A stretch of DNA of 5,527 nt from an uncultured Bacilli bacterium (lineage in GTDB: Bacteria; Bacillota_I; Bacilli_A; RF39; UBA660). Below are positions 5,053-5,527 of the stretch, piece by piece. Position numbers and translations under genes: made by a program. The notes below the pieces were generated by a model that saw only the letters and a program-made list of their open reading frames with translations, was not told the origin of the DNA and did not search any database. Location: positions 1-5,527 of the forward strand of contig CANPYA010000082.1 of NCBI GenBank assembly GCA_947587565.1, in the 5' to 3' direction. The first letter of the stretch is position 1. Every line of letters starts with the position of its first letter.

Positions 5053-5527
5053 ATGGGTTTACAAGCAGGAATTGTGGGATTGCCTAACGTTGGAAAGTCA
5101 ACTTTATTTAATGCCATTACAAAAAAACATATTTTAGCAGCCAATTATCCTTTTGCCACGATTGAACCAAATGTGGGTGTTGTTACGGTACCGGATACAA
5201 GGCTAGATTATTTAGTCAGTTTATATAATCCGAAAAGTATTGTCCCAACAACTTTTGAATTTATTGATATTGCGGGTTTAGTAAGTGGCGCATCTAAAGG
5301 TGAAGGTTTAGGTAATAAATTTTTATCGCATATAAGAGAAGTTGATGCTATTGTGCATGTTGTAAGATGTTTTGATGATGAAAATATTACCCATGTTGAA
5401 GGTAAATGTGACCCCATTAGGGATATTGAAATTATTAATACGGAACTTACTTTAGCGGACCTAGAAATTTGTTTAAACCGGATTGGTAAGATTGAAAAGA
5501 AAGCCGAGACAACTAAAGATAAAGAGG
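5053..5527 (+). CDS. ychF: Redox-/ribosome-associated ATPase YchF, 5' part (OBG-HflX-like family)
   Basis: The first 158 residues are present; the window edge cuts the gene with the frame still open. The start MGLQAGIVGLPNVGKSTLFNAI holds the G1 loop GLPNVGKST (9-17). It is followed by the YchF-specific switch region NYPFATIEPNVG (31-42), G3 DIAGL (72-76), the glycine-rich GASKGEGLGNKFL (79-91), and VHVVRCFDDENITHVEG (101-117) with the DP...DIE block after it. YchF is a P-loop protein of the Obg subfamily that prefers ATP and binds the ribosome, with roles in stress and translation-start choice. The specificity motif (NxxE type), coiled coil and TGS domain lie beyond the window. A consensus GGAGG (5041-5045) overlaps the TAG of the transporter gene and is 7 nt from the ATG, so it is the last visible gene of the par operon. 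The B. subtilis equivalent is yyaF. Confidence 0.96.
   Translation, partial: MGLQAGIVGLPNVGKSTLFNAITKKHILAANYPFATIEPNVGVVTVPDTRLDYLVSLYNPKSIVPTTFEFIDIAGLVSGASKGEGLGNKFLSHIREVDAIVHVVRCFDDENITHVEGKCDPIRDIEIINTELTLADLEICLNRIGKIEKKAETTKDKE

Noticed and set aside
5208..5417. Minus-strand open frame of 69 codons inside ychF.
   Set aside because: It lies wholly opposite highly conserved YchF motifs, with no family resemblance.
1..5527. Origin signals: canonical parS (CACGTG-centred) or DnaA boxes (TTATNCACA).
   Set aside because: None found on reading through the window. Proximity to the origin rests only on the soj-spo0J gene context.

Overview
The window comes from an AT-rich bacterial chromosome of the low-GC Firmicutes/Bacilli type, possibly a Mollicutes-related gut lineage. 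The evidence is the very A/T-rich codon choice, the strong Shine-Dalgarno sites, and a Soj/Spo0J-type partition pair followed by a DUF951 gene and ychF. That order recalls soj-spo0J...yyzM-yyaF near the origin of Bacillus subtilis. Every Trp codon in the complete genes is TGG and no in-frame TGA occurs. This favours the standard bacterial code over the Mycoplasma code, although all five complete genes stop with TAA or TAG, so stop usage alone does not decide it. Genus and species cannot be told from the sequence.

Layout. Positions 1-113 look like the 3' end of an upstream transcription unit: an imperfect palindrome (32-63), then a strong rho-independent terminator (73-113). Positions 122-236 hold a direct-repeat array with an exact 23-bp period: four clear copies and one decayed copy. 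The array runs into the promoter of a monocistronic gene (262-1539) for a DUF4143-type AAA ATPase with a PD-(D/E)XK-like C-terminal motif. That gene is closed by its own terminator (1552-1586).

From about 1608 to the window end runs one tightly packed operon: parA/soj (1657-2442), parB/spo0J (2432-3316), a DUF951 zinc-ribbon-like protein (3319-3525), an AbgT-family membrane transporter (3500-5041) and the start of the ribosome-associated ATPase ychF (5053 to the edge). Neighbours overlap by 11 or 26 nt or are separated by 2 or 11 nt, so translational coupling is likely.

ParA and ParB form the chromosome segregation and origin-control system. YchF is a translation-associated P-loop ATPase, and the DUF951 protein has no established role that I know of. 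The AbgT transporter is the odd member: it sits between DUF951 and ychF, which are adjacent in B. subtilis, and carries an Asp-to-Glu change at a family hot spot. The most unexplained element is the 23-bp array in front of the ATPase gene. It could be an autoregulatory operator or a leftover transposon-end array. No canonical parS site and no DnaA-box cluster was seen.
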